Source of the DNA: Planctomycetales bacterium
Lineage (GTDB): Bacteria > Planctomycetota > Planctomycetia > Planctomycetales > Planctomycetaceae
Direction: 5' to 3'
Assembly: GCA_020050375.1 (NCBI GenBank)
Contig: JAGVKR010000758.1
Coordinates: forward strand, 1 to 9,036
Length of the DNA: 9,036 nucleotides
Under the pieces are notes generated by a model, which was given only the letters and a program-made list of their open reading frames with translations, was not told the DNA's origin and ran no database searches. Positions 1 to 6,186 of this stretch are shown piece by piece. The translations under genes were made by a program, and so were the position numbers. Every line of letters begins with the position of its first letter. Positions within the stretch are counted from its first letter, which is position 1.

Positions 1-183
1 GACATTCGTTGACGGTGTCCAGTACCAACCGAGCGTGTCGCCCCCGGCCCAATAAAATGGCCCCGGCGATAATCCATCATTGACGGTTTGATACGTGTAA
101 AGGGCGGCTTGCGCCTGCCCCGTCCCCAAAAAGGCGGAAGCAACAAGCGTTGCGATCGCCACGGCTCTCGAACAGCGATTCAT
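1..183 (-). CDS. Secreted protein of unknown function, N-terminal 61 residues (partial)
   Basis: An open frame runs leftwards from ATG at 183 to the window edge with no stop (61 codons). The start MNRCSRAVAIATLVASAFLG is a classical Sec signal peptide: short basic n-region, hydrophobic core at about residues 7-20, and a likely signal-peptidase site after GQA or AQA near residues 24-26. The visible mature part (ALYTYQTVNDGLSPGPFYWAGGDTLGWYW and onward) is rich in Tyr, Trp, Gly and Asp and matches no family I recognise. A GGGGAG Shine-Dalgarno-like run lies 5 nt before the ATG, which supports the start. In planctomycetes such proteins often end in a PEP-CTERM sorting signal, but the C-terminus is outside the window. 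It is divergent from the membrane protein gene at 361. The call as a real secreted protein is fairly firm; its function is unknown. Confidence 0.72.
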   Translation of the reverse strand, partial: MNRCSRAVAIATLVASAFLGTGQAQAALYTYQTVNDGLSPGPFYWAGGDTLGWYWTPSTNV

Positions 184-198
184 GGTGTCTCCCCAGAA

Positions 199-345
199 GC
201 AAAGAAACGGTGTTTATTGAATGAAAATGAGGATAACACCTCTAAAAGACGCGCCGCAAGTAAAAACTACCTATTCCACCTATTTTTTTATAAATGTGCT
301 TGACGTTCTAGGATTATCAGATGCGCCATTCTTCCTGTCCGTCCA
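199..345. promoter_or_regulatory. AT-rich divergent promoter region
   Basis: This stretch separates two divergent genes and is clearly richer in A+T than the rest of the window, with a T7 run at 283-289 and TATAAA at 289-294. For the leftward gene, TTGCGG, an 18-nt spacer and TATCCT can be read on the - strand (about 227-256) as a weak sigma70-like pair. A TTGACG sits at 300-305 on the + strand, but no convincing -10 follows it. No exact promoter can be asserted. Confidence 0.35.
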
Positions 346-360
346 CGAAGGGTGACGTCC

Positions 361-834
361 ATGATGCGGTTCTGGCTGATGTTGTCGCGGCTCTGCCTGT
401 CGGCGTGGGTGGGGATCGCCTCTTTTTTTGTCGTGGTGCTGATCAACCTGCGCGGGTCGCCGCTGTTCAGCGACGAGACGAAGCTCGCCCATCCGCGGGT
501 CTTGTTTCCTTGGTTCTACCAGTTTGAATTCTGGCTGCTGGGAATCGCGCTGGCGACCGGTTTGCTGGCGCACCACCGCGCAATTGGACGGAATGGCCGG
601 CGCCGTCTTGCCCTGGCACTGGTGGCGGTCGGGCTCCTCCTGGGAGCCGTCGACTACTTTGCCGTATATCGTCCGCTCCTGTTGATGATCGAGCAGCCGA
701 CCCGCCCCCCGGAATTCGCGACCTATCACGAGTGGTCGCGGTGGCTCAACCAGGCAAACCTGCTGATGTGCGCGGTGGCCGCAGGGATGGTGCAGTGGCC
801 GGGTGGGGAAGGAAAGAGGCCGGACGAATCTTGA
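361..834 (+). CDS. Four-helix membrane protein, DUF4149/TMEM205-like
   Basis: This 157-residue protein has four predicted membrane helices, at about residues 11-30, 54-71, 82-103 and 130-147. The arrangement and signature positions resemble DUF4149 (TMEM205-like) proteins: an AWVG motif in helix 1, a following segment with P and LF (SPLF, 33-36), a helix 3 ending in Y-RP (103-105), and HEWSRWLNQANLL (123-135), which resembles the family's H-x-x-S-x-x-LN motif before helix 4. The molecular function of this family is not established. I chose ATG 361 because GAAGGG at 347-352 lies 8 nt upstream; GTG 352 in the same frame would overlap that site. The C-terminus is short and charged (GEGKRPDES), probably cytoplasmic. 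It stands alone, divergent from the secreted protein gene and convergent with the epimerase. The family assignment is by eye. Confidence 0.7.
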   Translation: MMRFWLMLSRLCLSAWVGIASFFVVVLINLRGSPLFSDETKLAHPRVLFPWFYQFEFWLLGIALATGLLAHHRAIGRNGRRRLALALVAVGLLLGAVDYFAVYRPLLLMIEQPTRPPEFATYHEWSRWLNQANLLMCAVAAGMVQWPGGEGKRPDES

Positions 835-876
835 TCTGAACACAAGGTCCGAGATTCGCTGTACGGAGCGTGAGCC

Positions 877-1015
877 GGGAGAACGGGAGAACGGGAGAAC
901 GGGAGAAAGAGAGAAAGAGAGACGGAGAGAATGAGAGATCGAATCTCTCCCAATCTCCCTGTCTCCCAATCTCCCTGTCTCCCTGTCTCTCATTCTCTCC
1001 GTCTCTCTTTCTTCC
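877..1015. repeat. Inverted array of 8-nt purine-rich units with a 27-bp perfect stem
   Basis: The left half (877-940) is eight consecutive 8-nt units of the form G-R-GAGA-N-N: GGGAGAAC three times, then GGGAGAAA, GAGAGAAA, GAGAGACG, GAGAGAAT and GAGAGATC. The right half (952-1015) is the same kind of unit in reverse orientation (AATCTCCC, TGTCTCCC, AATCTCCC, TGTCTCCC, TGTCTCTC, ATTCTCTC, CGTCTCTC, then a decayed unit). Positions 912-938 and 986-1012 are perfect 27-nt reverse complements separated by 47 nt. A 16-bp direct repeat is present at 951-966 and 967-982. The array sits between two convergent genes, where a transcript from either side would form a very stable hairpin. Confidence 0.9.
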
Positions 1016-1042
1016 CCCGACCCCCCGACCCCTTTTTCAGGA

Positions 1043-1063
1043 CGGCGGGGATCAACCCCGCCG
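1043..1063. other. GC-rich hairpin downstream of the epimerase gene
   Basis: CGGCGGGG (1043-1050) and CCCCGCCG (1056-1063) form a perfect 8-bp stem with a 5-nt loop, 45 nt beyond the stop of the leftward epimerase gene. Neither strand has a T tract directly after the stem, so it is not a canonical intrinsic terminator. It could still protect or pause the 3' end of that transcript. Confidence 0.5.
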
Positions 1064-1107
1064 CTCGCGGGCGGTTTCCTGGAATGGCGAGCTGGCGGCT
1101 TCGCGAA

Positions 1108-1950
1108 TCAGCCTTCCCAGCGCGACTTCATGAATTTGAGGGCGCGGGTGGCGAGGTATTCTTCCGAGGGGTACATCCGTCGCCAGATTTTCGTGGCGGC
1201 AGCGAGCGCCGGCAGCGCCAGGCCGAAGGCTTCGACAACGAGCCAGCCTTCGTACGCCACGTCTTTGAGCGTTTTGAAGGTCGTGTCCCAGTCGATCTGC
1301 CCTTCGCCGGGGGTCGCCCGATCGTTGGCCGAGATGTGGACGTGCACCATGACGGTGGCGCAAGTCTTGATCGCGCCGGCGATGTTCTTTTCTTCGATGT
1401 TCGCGTGAAACGTGTCATACATCATCCGCAGGTGGGGATGATTGACGTCCTTGACGAACCGGGCTGTGTCGGAGGCACAGTTGAGGAAGTAGCACTCGAA
1501 GCGGTTGAGATACTCGAGGACGAGGGTCACTCCCGCCTGCTGCGCGTGATTGGCGACCTGGGTGAGACTCTCTTTGCCCCACTTCCATTCGTCAGCGGTT
1601 GGGCCCTGGCCCGAGAATTGACCGAGCGCCGAATGGAACGGGCCGCAGAGTTTGTCGGCTCCGACCGCCTGGCAGACGTCGACGGCTTTTTTCAGGCGAT
1701 CGACGGCGGCCTGACGCACCGCCGGCGAATCGGAAATCGGATTGGCTTCGGGAGTCGAGACGGTGACCGCCGTCCGTTCGAGGCCGATCGAGCTCAGCCG
1801 GTCGCCGAGGGCTTTGAAGCGGGGGACGTCGAGCTCGAAAATGGGAAGCTCCACACCGTCGTAGCCCCAGCCTTTGATCTTGTCGAGCAGCGGGAAGTGG
1901 GTCTCCGTGACGTCGGTCGTCCAGAGCAGCATGTTCAAGCCGTACTTCAT
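1108..1950 (-). CDS. Ketose 3-epimerase, D-tagatose/D-psicose 3-epimerase family (TIM barrel)
   Basis: This is a 280-residue TIM-barrel protein of the sugar phosphate isomerase/epimerase superfamily. The family epimerises free ketohexoses at C3 using a divalent metal (often Mn) and two catalytic glutamates. By eye it aligns with Pseudomonas cichorii D-tagatose 3-epimerase at a constant offset of six: the metal ligands E152, D185, H211 and E246 correspond to E146 (LVLEYLNRFE), D179 (MYDTFHANIEE), H205 (MVHVHIS) and E240 (LVVEAFG). The substrate-site residues E158, H188 and R217 correspond to E152, H182 and R211. The protein appears catalytically complete and cytosolic (no signal peptide). I start it at ATG 1950 (MKYGLN), where family homology begins; an in-frame extension to 2043 is Arg-rich and overlaps the preceding gene. 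It lies 11 nt after that gene. The true substrate (tagatose, psicose, ribulose or an inosose-like compound) cannot be read from sequence. Confidence 0.88.
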   Translation of the reverse strand: MKYGLNMLLWTTDVTETHFPLLDKIKGWGYDGVELPIFELDVPRFKALGDRLSSIGLERTAVTVSTPEANPISDSPAVRQAAVDRLKKAVDVCQAVGADKLCGPFHSALGQFSGQGPTADEWKWGKESLTQVANHAQQAGVTLVLEYLNRFECYFLNCASDTARFVKDVNHPHLRMMYDTFHANIEEKNIAGAIKTCATVMVHVHISANDRATPGEGQIDWDTTFKTLKDVAYEGWLVVEAFGLALPALAAATKIWRRMYPSEEYLATRALKFMKSRWEG

Positions 1951-1961
1951 GGTGTCGTCTT

Positions 1962-2642
1962 TCAGGCCGGGAACGGCCGAGGCAGCGAGGAGCCGGCGTC
2001 TCCAGGGAGGAGCTCGCCGGCGTTGGTTTCGACGATGGCCCACGCAGCCCGCAGGACGCTTTCGGTCGCGCCGGGCAAGGGAGACAGTGTGACGCGCCTC
2101 AGGATTTGATTCAACCGTGCGAGCAGGCGACGCGGTTCCTGATAGTCGGCGAGAAATCGCTCGCGGCGAAACAGGGGAATGAACAGCGCCAGGCGGTCGG
2201 TCGGGTGACGGGCCATGCGATTGACGGCTGACTCGATCCGCCGCGCGTCGAGATCGGCAAACGCCATGTAATACGCATCGAGCAGTGTCGGGTCGCGGGA
2301 GATGAGCACGGCGTCGAGCAACATCTCAGTGACAATGTGCCCGAGAAACGACGGGCGGTGGTCGTCGTCGGGAGGGAGCGCGTCGCGGAATAGAAGGGTC
2401 AGCTCGGCAGTCACCCGCGCGAAGATCGGGGTCGCGTGAAACCACGCATCGTCGCGGAGGTGCTGCATGACCCCCGCGGCCAATTCGGCCTCGGGAGTCG
2501 CATCGCCGCTGGCAAACGGCTCGACGCGCCGCGCCCGCAGACGCACCTGCCGATCGACGACCGACAGCCAGTCGGGGAGAGCGGTTCCGGCGAGAAAGTA
2601 CGGCCGATCGAGAAAACGCACGCCGTGCGCGAAGTAATTCAT
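1962..2642 (-). CDS. Conserved hypothetical protein, distantly ACP-phosphodiesterase (AcpH)-like
   Basis: This 226-residue, mainly helical, soluble protein begins MNYFAHGVRFLDRPYFLAG. The opening recalls AcpH (MNFLAH), as does the spacing of conserved acidic and histidine residues: H6, D24, H61, D65 and H69 (QHLRDDAWFH), then H102, E106 and D110 (GHIVTEMLLD). Such a His/Asp set suggests a metal-dependent phosphohydrolase of the AcpH/HD-like type, but the overall identity is low and I would not assign the reaction. I chose ATG 2642 because GGGGTG lies 9 nt upstream; a GTG at 2654 would add only four residues. Its stop is 11 nt before the epimerase start, so the two genes probably form a two-gene operon. 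The C-terminal tail (211-226) is Pro/Ser/Gly-rich. The open frame and codon pattern support a real gene; its function is uncertain. Confidence 0.75.
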   Translation of the reverse strand: MNYFAHGVRFLDRPYFLAGTALPDWLSVVDRQVRLRARRVEPFASGDATPEAELAAGVMQHLRDDAWFHATPIFARVTAELTLLFRDALPPDDDHRPSFLGHIVTEMLLDAVLISRDPTLLDAYYMAFADLDARRIESAVNRMARHPTDRLALFIPLFRRERFLADYQEPRRLLARLNQILRRVTLSPLPGATESVLRAAWAIVETNAGELLPGDAGSSLPRPFPA

Positions 2643-2677
2643 GCGGGAATTCACCCCATGCGAAACCGTCAGTGTAA

Positions 2678-2706
2678 CGATTACAAGCCGGCTGAAAAAT
2701 TGTCAA
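2678..2706 (-). promoter_or_regulatory. Candidate sigma70-type promoter for the leftward operon
   Basis: On the - strand a perfect TTGACA (2706-2701) is followed, after exactly 17 nt, by TAATCG (2683-2678). This places a start site some 30 nt before the ATG at 2642. The -35 is consensus, but the -10 matches poorly, so this is tentative. Confidence 0.35.
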
Positions 2707-2800
2707 AAGACCGGTTGACCGTTTTTCGCGAATGTTGAGAATGCCGCCCGCCTCGAACGAACAATCACTTCGACATTCAGAAACACCAACAATTCACGCC

Positions 2801-2884
2801 TCGATTCCCCGCGTACACGGTCACGTCAGCCGCTTGGAATGGATTCCGACGGCCTTCCCCTCCAGCACGTGACTGGGGAATCGA
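2801..2884 (+). promoter_or_regulatory. Nested inverted repeats in the murE leader
   Basis: Three complementary pairs nest inside one another. TCGATTCCCC (2801-2810) pairs with GGGGAATCGA (2875-2884). GTCACGT (2820-2826) pairs with ACGTGAC (2867-2873). Inside are GCCG (2829-2832) with CGGC (2850-2853) and GGAAT (2836-2840) with ATTCC (2843-2847). On the 3' side the two outer arms are separated by a single base, so they could stack into one long irregular stem. If murE is transcribed from upstream of 2800, this would be a folded 5' leader. It could instead be protein-binding DNA. Confidence 0.5.
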
Positions 2885-2889
2885 AACGC

Positions 2890-2926
2890 GCGCTGTGACG
2901 GGGCAAGGACGCTCCCGTCACAGCGC
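2890..2926 (+). promoter_or_regulatory. Perfect 13-bp hairpin/palindrome directly before the murE ATG
   Basis: GCGCTGTGACGGG (2890-2902) and CCCGTCACAGCGC (2914-2926) are perfect reverse complements with an 11-nt loop. The loop contains AAGGA (2905-2909), the only Shine-Dalgarno-like string in the leader. The right arm ends at the base before ATG 2927. As RNA this would occlude initiation at 2927; as DNA it is a long dyad of the kind bound by a dimeric regulator. Confidence 0.7.
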
Positions 2927-4510
2927 ATGATACACACGGATTCGACATTTGCTGCGATGCTCAACCCCCCTCTCTCTCCGCCGATGCCGTGGGCTCCGCA
3001 CGTTCCCGTGCCGGTGAACCTGCGCCGCCTGCTGCCTCAGGCGAGCTTTGTGGGTTGCGGCGATCTGCGGGTCACGTTCGCCACCGAGAAGAGCGGCGAA
3101 TGTCGCCCGAATGCCCTGTTCGCCGTGATTCGCGGGACACGCGTCAACGGCTACGAGCATGTCCGCGAAGCGCTCGCTCGGGGGGCTTCGGCGCTCCTGG
3201 TCGATCATCCATTGGCCGACGTTTCGGTGCCGCAGTGCGTCATCCCGGACGTGCGACGGGCCTACGCCGAACTGTGGAACGCGCTCATGGCCCATCCGTC
3301 CCGAAACCTGGGGCTGGCGGGGGTCACCGGAACCAACGGCAAGACGACGACGACCTGGCTGATCCGCTCGATTCTGCAGGCGGCTGGCTGTGCCACCGGG
3401 CTTCTGGGGACGATCGAGTACCACGACGGCGACGTCTGCGAACGATCGAGCCTCACGACGCCCGATTCGGCGACACTGGCCCGCTGGCTGGCGGCGATGG
3501 TCTCGCGGCGAACGACGCACGCGGCCATCGAGCTTTCGAGCCATTCCCTCGACCAGCGTCGCACGGCGGGAACGCTGCTTGACGTGGCCGTGATCGGCAA
3601 CATCACGCAGGATCATTTCGATTATCACCAGACATTCGCGGCCTACCGTCAGAGCAAGCTGCGGATCCTCGATTCTCTCAAACCGGCGGGTCTGGCGGTG
3701 ATCAACGTCGACGACGCGGGAAGCCGCTCGTGCCTCGAAGAGGCTCCCAAGCGCGTGTTGACCTGCGGCCTCGATCGTCCCGCCGACGTGACGGCCGAGA
3801 TCCTCGAATCCACGTTGCGGGGAACCCGTTTTCGACTGATGCTCGACGCGCGCCACGTGATCGCTCAGACGCGGCTGATCGGTCGGCACAATGTCTCCAA
3901 TTGCCTGGCGGCGGCGACGGCGGCGGCGCATTTCGGAGCAACGCCCGAGCAGATCGCTCTGGGCATCGAAGCGCTCACCTCGGTCCCGGGTCGGATGGAA
4001 CCGGTGGATTGCGGGCAACCGTTCAGCGTGTTTGTCGATTATGCCCACACCGAAGACGCTCTGCGGCATGCCATCCGGGCGCTCAAGCCGCTGACGTCCG
4101 GTCGAATCATCTGCGTGTTCGGCGCCGGCGGAGACCGCGACAAGACGAAACGCCCGCTCCTGGGAAAGGCGGCCATGGAAGCCGACCTGCCGGTCGTCAC
4201 GAGCGACAATCCCCGCACTGAAGATCCACAGGCGATCATCGACGACATTCTGGCAGGTTTCGCCGGCCAGCGCCGCCAGCCGTATGTCGAAGCCGATCGC
4301 GAGCGGGCCATTCGCTGGGCCTTGCAACACGCTTGTCCGGGGGACGCCGTGCTGATCGCCGGCAAAGGCCATGAAACCGAACAAATCACCGGCACGCTGC
4401 GTCAGCCGTTCGACGATCGCGAAACGGCCCGCGAGTGCCTGACAACTCTCTACCCCTCTCGCGCGGGAGCGCACCCGCATCTGCCAAGACACAATCCGAT
4501 GACTGTCTGA
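2927..4510 (+). CDS. murE: UDP-MurNAc-L-Ala-D-Glu:meso-diaminopimelate ligase MurE
   Basis: This cytosolic ATP-dependent ligase adds the third residue of the peptidoglycan stem peptide. All three Mur-ligase domains are present: an N-terminal UDP-binding domain (about 31-120), a central ATPase domain with P-loop GVTGTNGKTTT (132-142), TTPDS (177-181), ELSSHSLDQRR (202-212), the DH-DYH motif (229-234) and the likely carbamylated Lys K244, and a C-terminal domain with GRHN (319-322), PGRME (354-358), DYAHTEDAL (371-379) and GKGHE (479-483). DNPR (427-430) is the signature for meso-diaminopimelate rather than lysine. The usual YAHTPDAL reads YAHTEDAL here. Homology to E. coli MurE starts near residue 31 (NLRRLL), so the first 30 Pro-rich residues are extra. 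ATG 2957 or ATG 2984 are equally plausible starts, especially as a hairpin abuts 2927. The stop is 22 nt before murF. Confidence 0.96.
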   Translation: MIHTDSTFAAMLNPPLSPPMPWAPHVPVPVNLRRLLPQASFVGCGDLRVTFATEKSGECRPNALFAVIRGTRVNGYEHVREALARGASALLVDHPLADVSVPQCVIPDVRRAYAELWNALMAHPSRNLGLAGVTGTNGKTTTTWLIRSILQAAGCATGLLGTIEYHDGDVCERSSLTTPDSATLARWLAAMVSRRTTHAAIELSSHSLDQRRTAGTLLDVAVIGNITQDHFDYHQTFAAYRQSKLRILDSLKPAGLAVINVDDAGSRSCLEEAPKRVLTCGLDRPADVTAEILESTLRGTRFRLMLDARHVIAQTRLIGRHNVSNCLAAATAAAHFGATPEQIALGIEALTSVPGRMEPVDCGQPFSVFVDYAHTEDALRHAIRALKPLTSGRIICVFGAGGDRDKTKRPLLGKAAMEADLPVVTSDNPRTEDPQAIIDDILAGFAGQRRQPYVEADRERAIRWALQHACPGDAVLIAGKGHETEQITGTLRQPFDDRETARECLTTLYPSRAGAHPHLPRHNPMTV

Positions 4511-4532
4511 TCCAGAGCCTGTTTGGCGCGTC

Positions 4533-5951
4533 ATGGAACCGGTCCCGTTCACCGACCTGCTCTCGGCCATCCGTGGCAACGCCCCGGGACTGTCGGGCGT
4601 TGCGCCTGTGATCCGACGGGTTTCGACCGATTCGCGAAACATCCAGGAAGGAGACTTGTTCTGGGCCTTGTCGGGAAAGAACCATGACGGGCACGATTTC
4701 GTCGACGCCGCCCGGCGCCGGGGAGCGATCGGTTCCATCGTGGCTCGCTCGCGGGCCAAAGATTTGAAGGGACAAATGATTGTCGTTGACGACACGTTGC
4801 AGGCCCTGGCGGATTTTGCCCGCTGGTATCGCCAACAGCGTGAGACAATGGTGATCGGCGTCACGGGCAGCGTCGGGAAGACAACGACACGGGAAATGAT
4901 TCATGCCGTCCTCTCGGCCCGTCACGCCGGGAGACAGAGTCGACAAAACTACAACAACGAGGTCGGTCTTCCCTTGAGCCTGCTCGAGCTCGGCAATGAC
5001 GACGAGTTCGGCGTGCTGGAGATGGGGGCCGCCCGCGTGGGTGATATTCGACACTTGTGTGAGATTGCGTGCCCGGAAGCCGGGGTGCTGACGCGCGTCG
5101 GTCCGGCCCATCTGGAGACATTCGGTAGCCTTGAAAATATTTATCAGGGAAAAGGAGAGCTGCTGGAAGCGTTACCGGCTCACGGGTTTGCCGTGGTCCC
5201 GGGGGACGACGAACAAATGCGGAATATGGCGCGCCGTGCCGCCTGCTCGGTAATCCACGTCGGCGAGGGATCGCAGAATGCGATCCAAGCAACGAATGTG
5301 ACCTTCGAACCAGGACGCTTGCGGTTTTGCGTCGACCGTTGTGATTACGAAATACCGGCCCCGGCGCGACACTATCTGACGGCGGCCCTCTGCGCGCTGG
5401 GGGTGGCGAAAGAAATCGGGATGGACGTTGCGGCAATCGCCGAGGGATTCCAGCGATTCACCGGAGCACCCGGCCGCTGCAAAGCTGAACAAGTGGGAGC
5501 CTGGACGCTGATCGACGATACGTACAATGCGAACCCGCTGTCGATGCAGGCGGCGTGCCTGTGTCTGCGGGATTGGCCGGCCAGCGGCAATCGCCTGCTG
5601 ATCGCCGGCGATATGCTGGAATTGGGAAAAGACTCGGCCCGCTGCCACCGGGAACTCGGGGCATGCGTCGCCGACATGCGAATCAACCGTCTGCTGGCGT
5701 TCGGCGAGCAGGCCAAGCATGTGGCGGACGGAGCGTTGCGGGCCGGAATGAATCGACACGTGATTGCCGACTGTCACGATCTGGAAACGTTGTACGCGGT
5801 TTTGGATTGCTGGCTCACCCCCGGCGACGTGATCCTCGTCAAAGGCTCACGGGGAATGCGGATGGAACGAATCGTCCAGTGGCTCAAACAGCAAGGAAGA
5901 GAAGCAACAACTCGACAGACAATGAGCCTGGCGGCGCGGGCCGTCGCGTGA
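4533..5951 (+). CDS. murF: UDP-MurNAc-tripeptide:D-alanyl-D-alanine ligase MurF
   Basis: This 472-residue cytosolic ligase attaches D-Ala-D-Ala to the MurE product, completing UDP-MurNAc-pentapeptide. The length is normal for the family. The N-terminal domain carries STDSRNIQEGDLFWALSG (31-48), the classic substrate-binding segment. The ATPase domain has P-loop GVTGSVGKTTTR (109-120), NYNNEVGLP (139-147), EMGA (163-166), GPAHLETFGS (190-199) and KGE (207-209), which holds the expected carbamylated Lys. The C-terminal domain has DDTYNANP (328-335), AGDMLELG (358-365) and KGSRGMRME (437-445). The start at 4533 fits the family N-terminus; no strong Shine-Dalgarno is visible, and translation may be coupled to murE 22 nt upstream. 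It is followed by a 373-nt gap with a folded element and a terminator, so murE-murF may form its own transcription unit. Confidence 0.97.
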   Translation: MEPVPFTDLLSAIRGNAPGLSGVAPVIRRVSTDSRNIQEGDLFWALSGKNHDGHDFVDAARRRGAIGSIVARSRAKDLKGQMIVVDDTLQALADFARWYRQQRETMVIGVTGSVGKTTTREMIHAVLSARHAGRQSRQNYNNEVGLPLSLLELGNDDEFGVLEMGAARVGDIRHLCEIACPEAGVLTRVGPAHLETFGSLENIYQGKGELLEALPAHGFAVVPGDDEQMRNMARRAACSVIHVGEGSQNAIQATNVTFEPGRLRFCVDRCDYEIPAPARHYLTAALCALGVAKEIGMDVAAIAEGFQRFTGAPGRCKAEQVGAWTLIDDTYNANPLSMQAACLCLRDWPASGNRLLIAGDMLELGKDSARCHRELGACVADMRINRLLAFGEQAKHVADGALRAGMNRHVIADCHDLETLYAVLDCWLTPGDVILVKGSRGMRMERIVQWLKQQGREATTRQTMSLAARAVA

Positions 5952-5993
5952 ATGCAGAGCTACAGAAGACAGCAGTGAGAGCGTCAATCGGCC

Positions 5994-6022
5994 TTGCCCT
6001 CTTCTCCTTACTCCCTTCCACT
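5994..6022 (+). promoter_or_regulatory. Weak candidate promoter before the folded element
   Basis: TTGCCC (5994-5999), a 17-nt spacer and TCCACT (6017-6022) would start RNA near 6029, about 12 nt before the closing stem of the folded element at 6041. The matches are 4/6 and 3/6, so this is only a possibility. Read-through from murF is the simpler source of transcription. Confidence 0.2.
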
Positions 6023-6040
6023 TTTCACATCAAAACAACC

Positions 6041-6176
6041 GAAGTTCTACTACGTGCACCGGATTTGCGGGAATCCCAGGGCACTGTTCAGCTTCCACTG
6101 AGCAGAAGCATTCAAGACTTTTGGGTCAAGTGATTTCTGGGTCTTCACTCCAAAGGTCGCTTCGTAGTAGAGCTTT
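6041..6176 (+). ncRNA. Candidate structured RNA: four-way junction between murF and mraY
   Basis: The + strand folds by hand into a compact junction. Closing stem P1 pairs 6041-6054 with 6163-6176 (14 bp, including 9 consecutive Watson-Crick pairs TCTACTACG/CGTAGTAGA plus more, with 2 G-U). P2 starts at the next base: 6055-6057, 6059-6060 and 6061-6065 pair with 6081-6083, 6079-6080 and 6072-6076 around the loop TGCGGG. P3 follows without a gap: CTGTTCAG (6084-6091) with CTGAGCAG (6098-6105), one G-U. After 10 unpaired bases, P4 pairs GACTTTTGG (6116-6124) with CCAAAGGTC (6150-6158), extended by AGTGA (6129-6133) with TCACT (6145-6149). An intrinsic terminator follows 10 nt after P1. I match it to no known RNA class. 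It could be a leader/attenuator for mraY-ftsW-murG or a separate small RNA. The base pairing is seen in the sequence; the function is inferred. Confidence 0.5.
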
Positions 6177-6186
6177 TATATTCGAC

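Noticed and set aside
877..1015. CRISPR array
   Set aside because: Units are 8 nt with 2-nt variable parts, in two opposite orientations; there are no 25-40-nt repeats or unique spacers and no cas genes.
1043..1063. Intrinsic terminator for the epimerase operon
   Set aside because: The 8-bp GC stem is good, but no T tract follows on the - strand, so it is listed only as a hairpin.
931..2109. 392-codon + strand frame opposite the epimerase gene
   Set aside because: It starts inside the low-complexity repeat and then mirrors the epimerase gene, whose catalytic residues are all in place on the other strand.
2801..2884. MITE or small insertion with 10-bp terminal inverted repeats
   Set aside because: No target-site duplication flanks it, and the internal bases pair with each other, which fits a folded leader better.
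2918..4864. Long open frame on the - strand (648 codons) opposite murE and murF
   Set aside because: It is antisense to two clear Mur ligases, its translation is Arg/Gln-rich without recognisable motifs, and such frames are expected from the GC-biased third codon positions of murE.
6024..6051. Promoter-like TTCACA, 16 nt, TCTACT
   Set aside because: The hexamers match 5/6 and 4/6, but the start site would fall inside the closing stem at 6041-6054 and destroy the fold. I judge it coincidental, though it is an alternative if the fold is wrong.
5948..6133. Possible 61-codon small protein starting at a GTG that overlaps the murF stop (GTGA)
   Set aside because: The overlap looks like translational coupling, but codon third positions are not GC-rich as in the neighbours, there is no recognisable motif, and the frame runs through the folded RNA candidate, which explains the sequence better.
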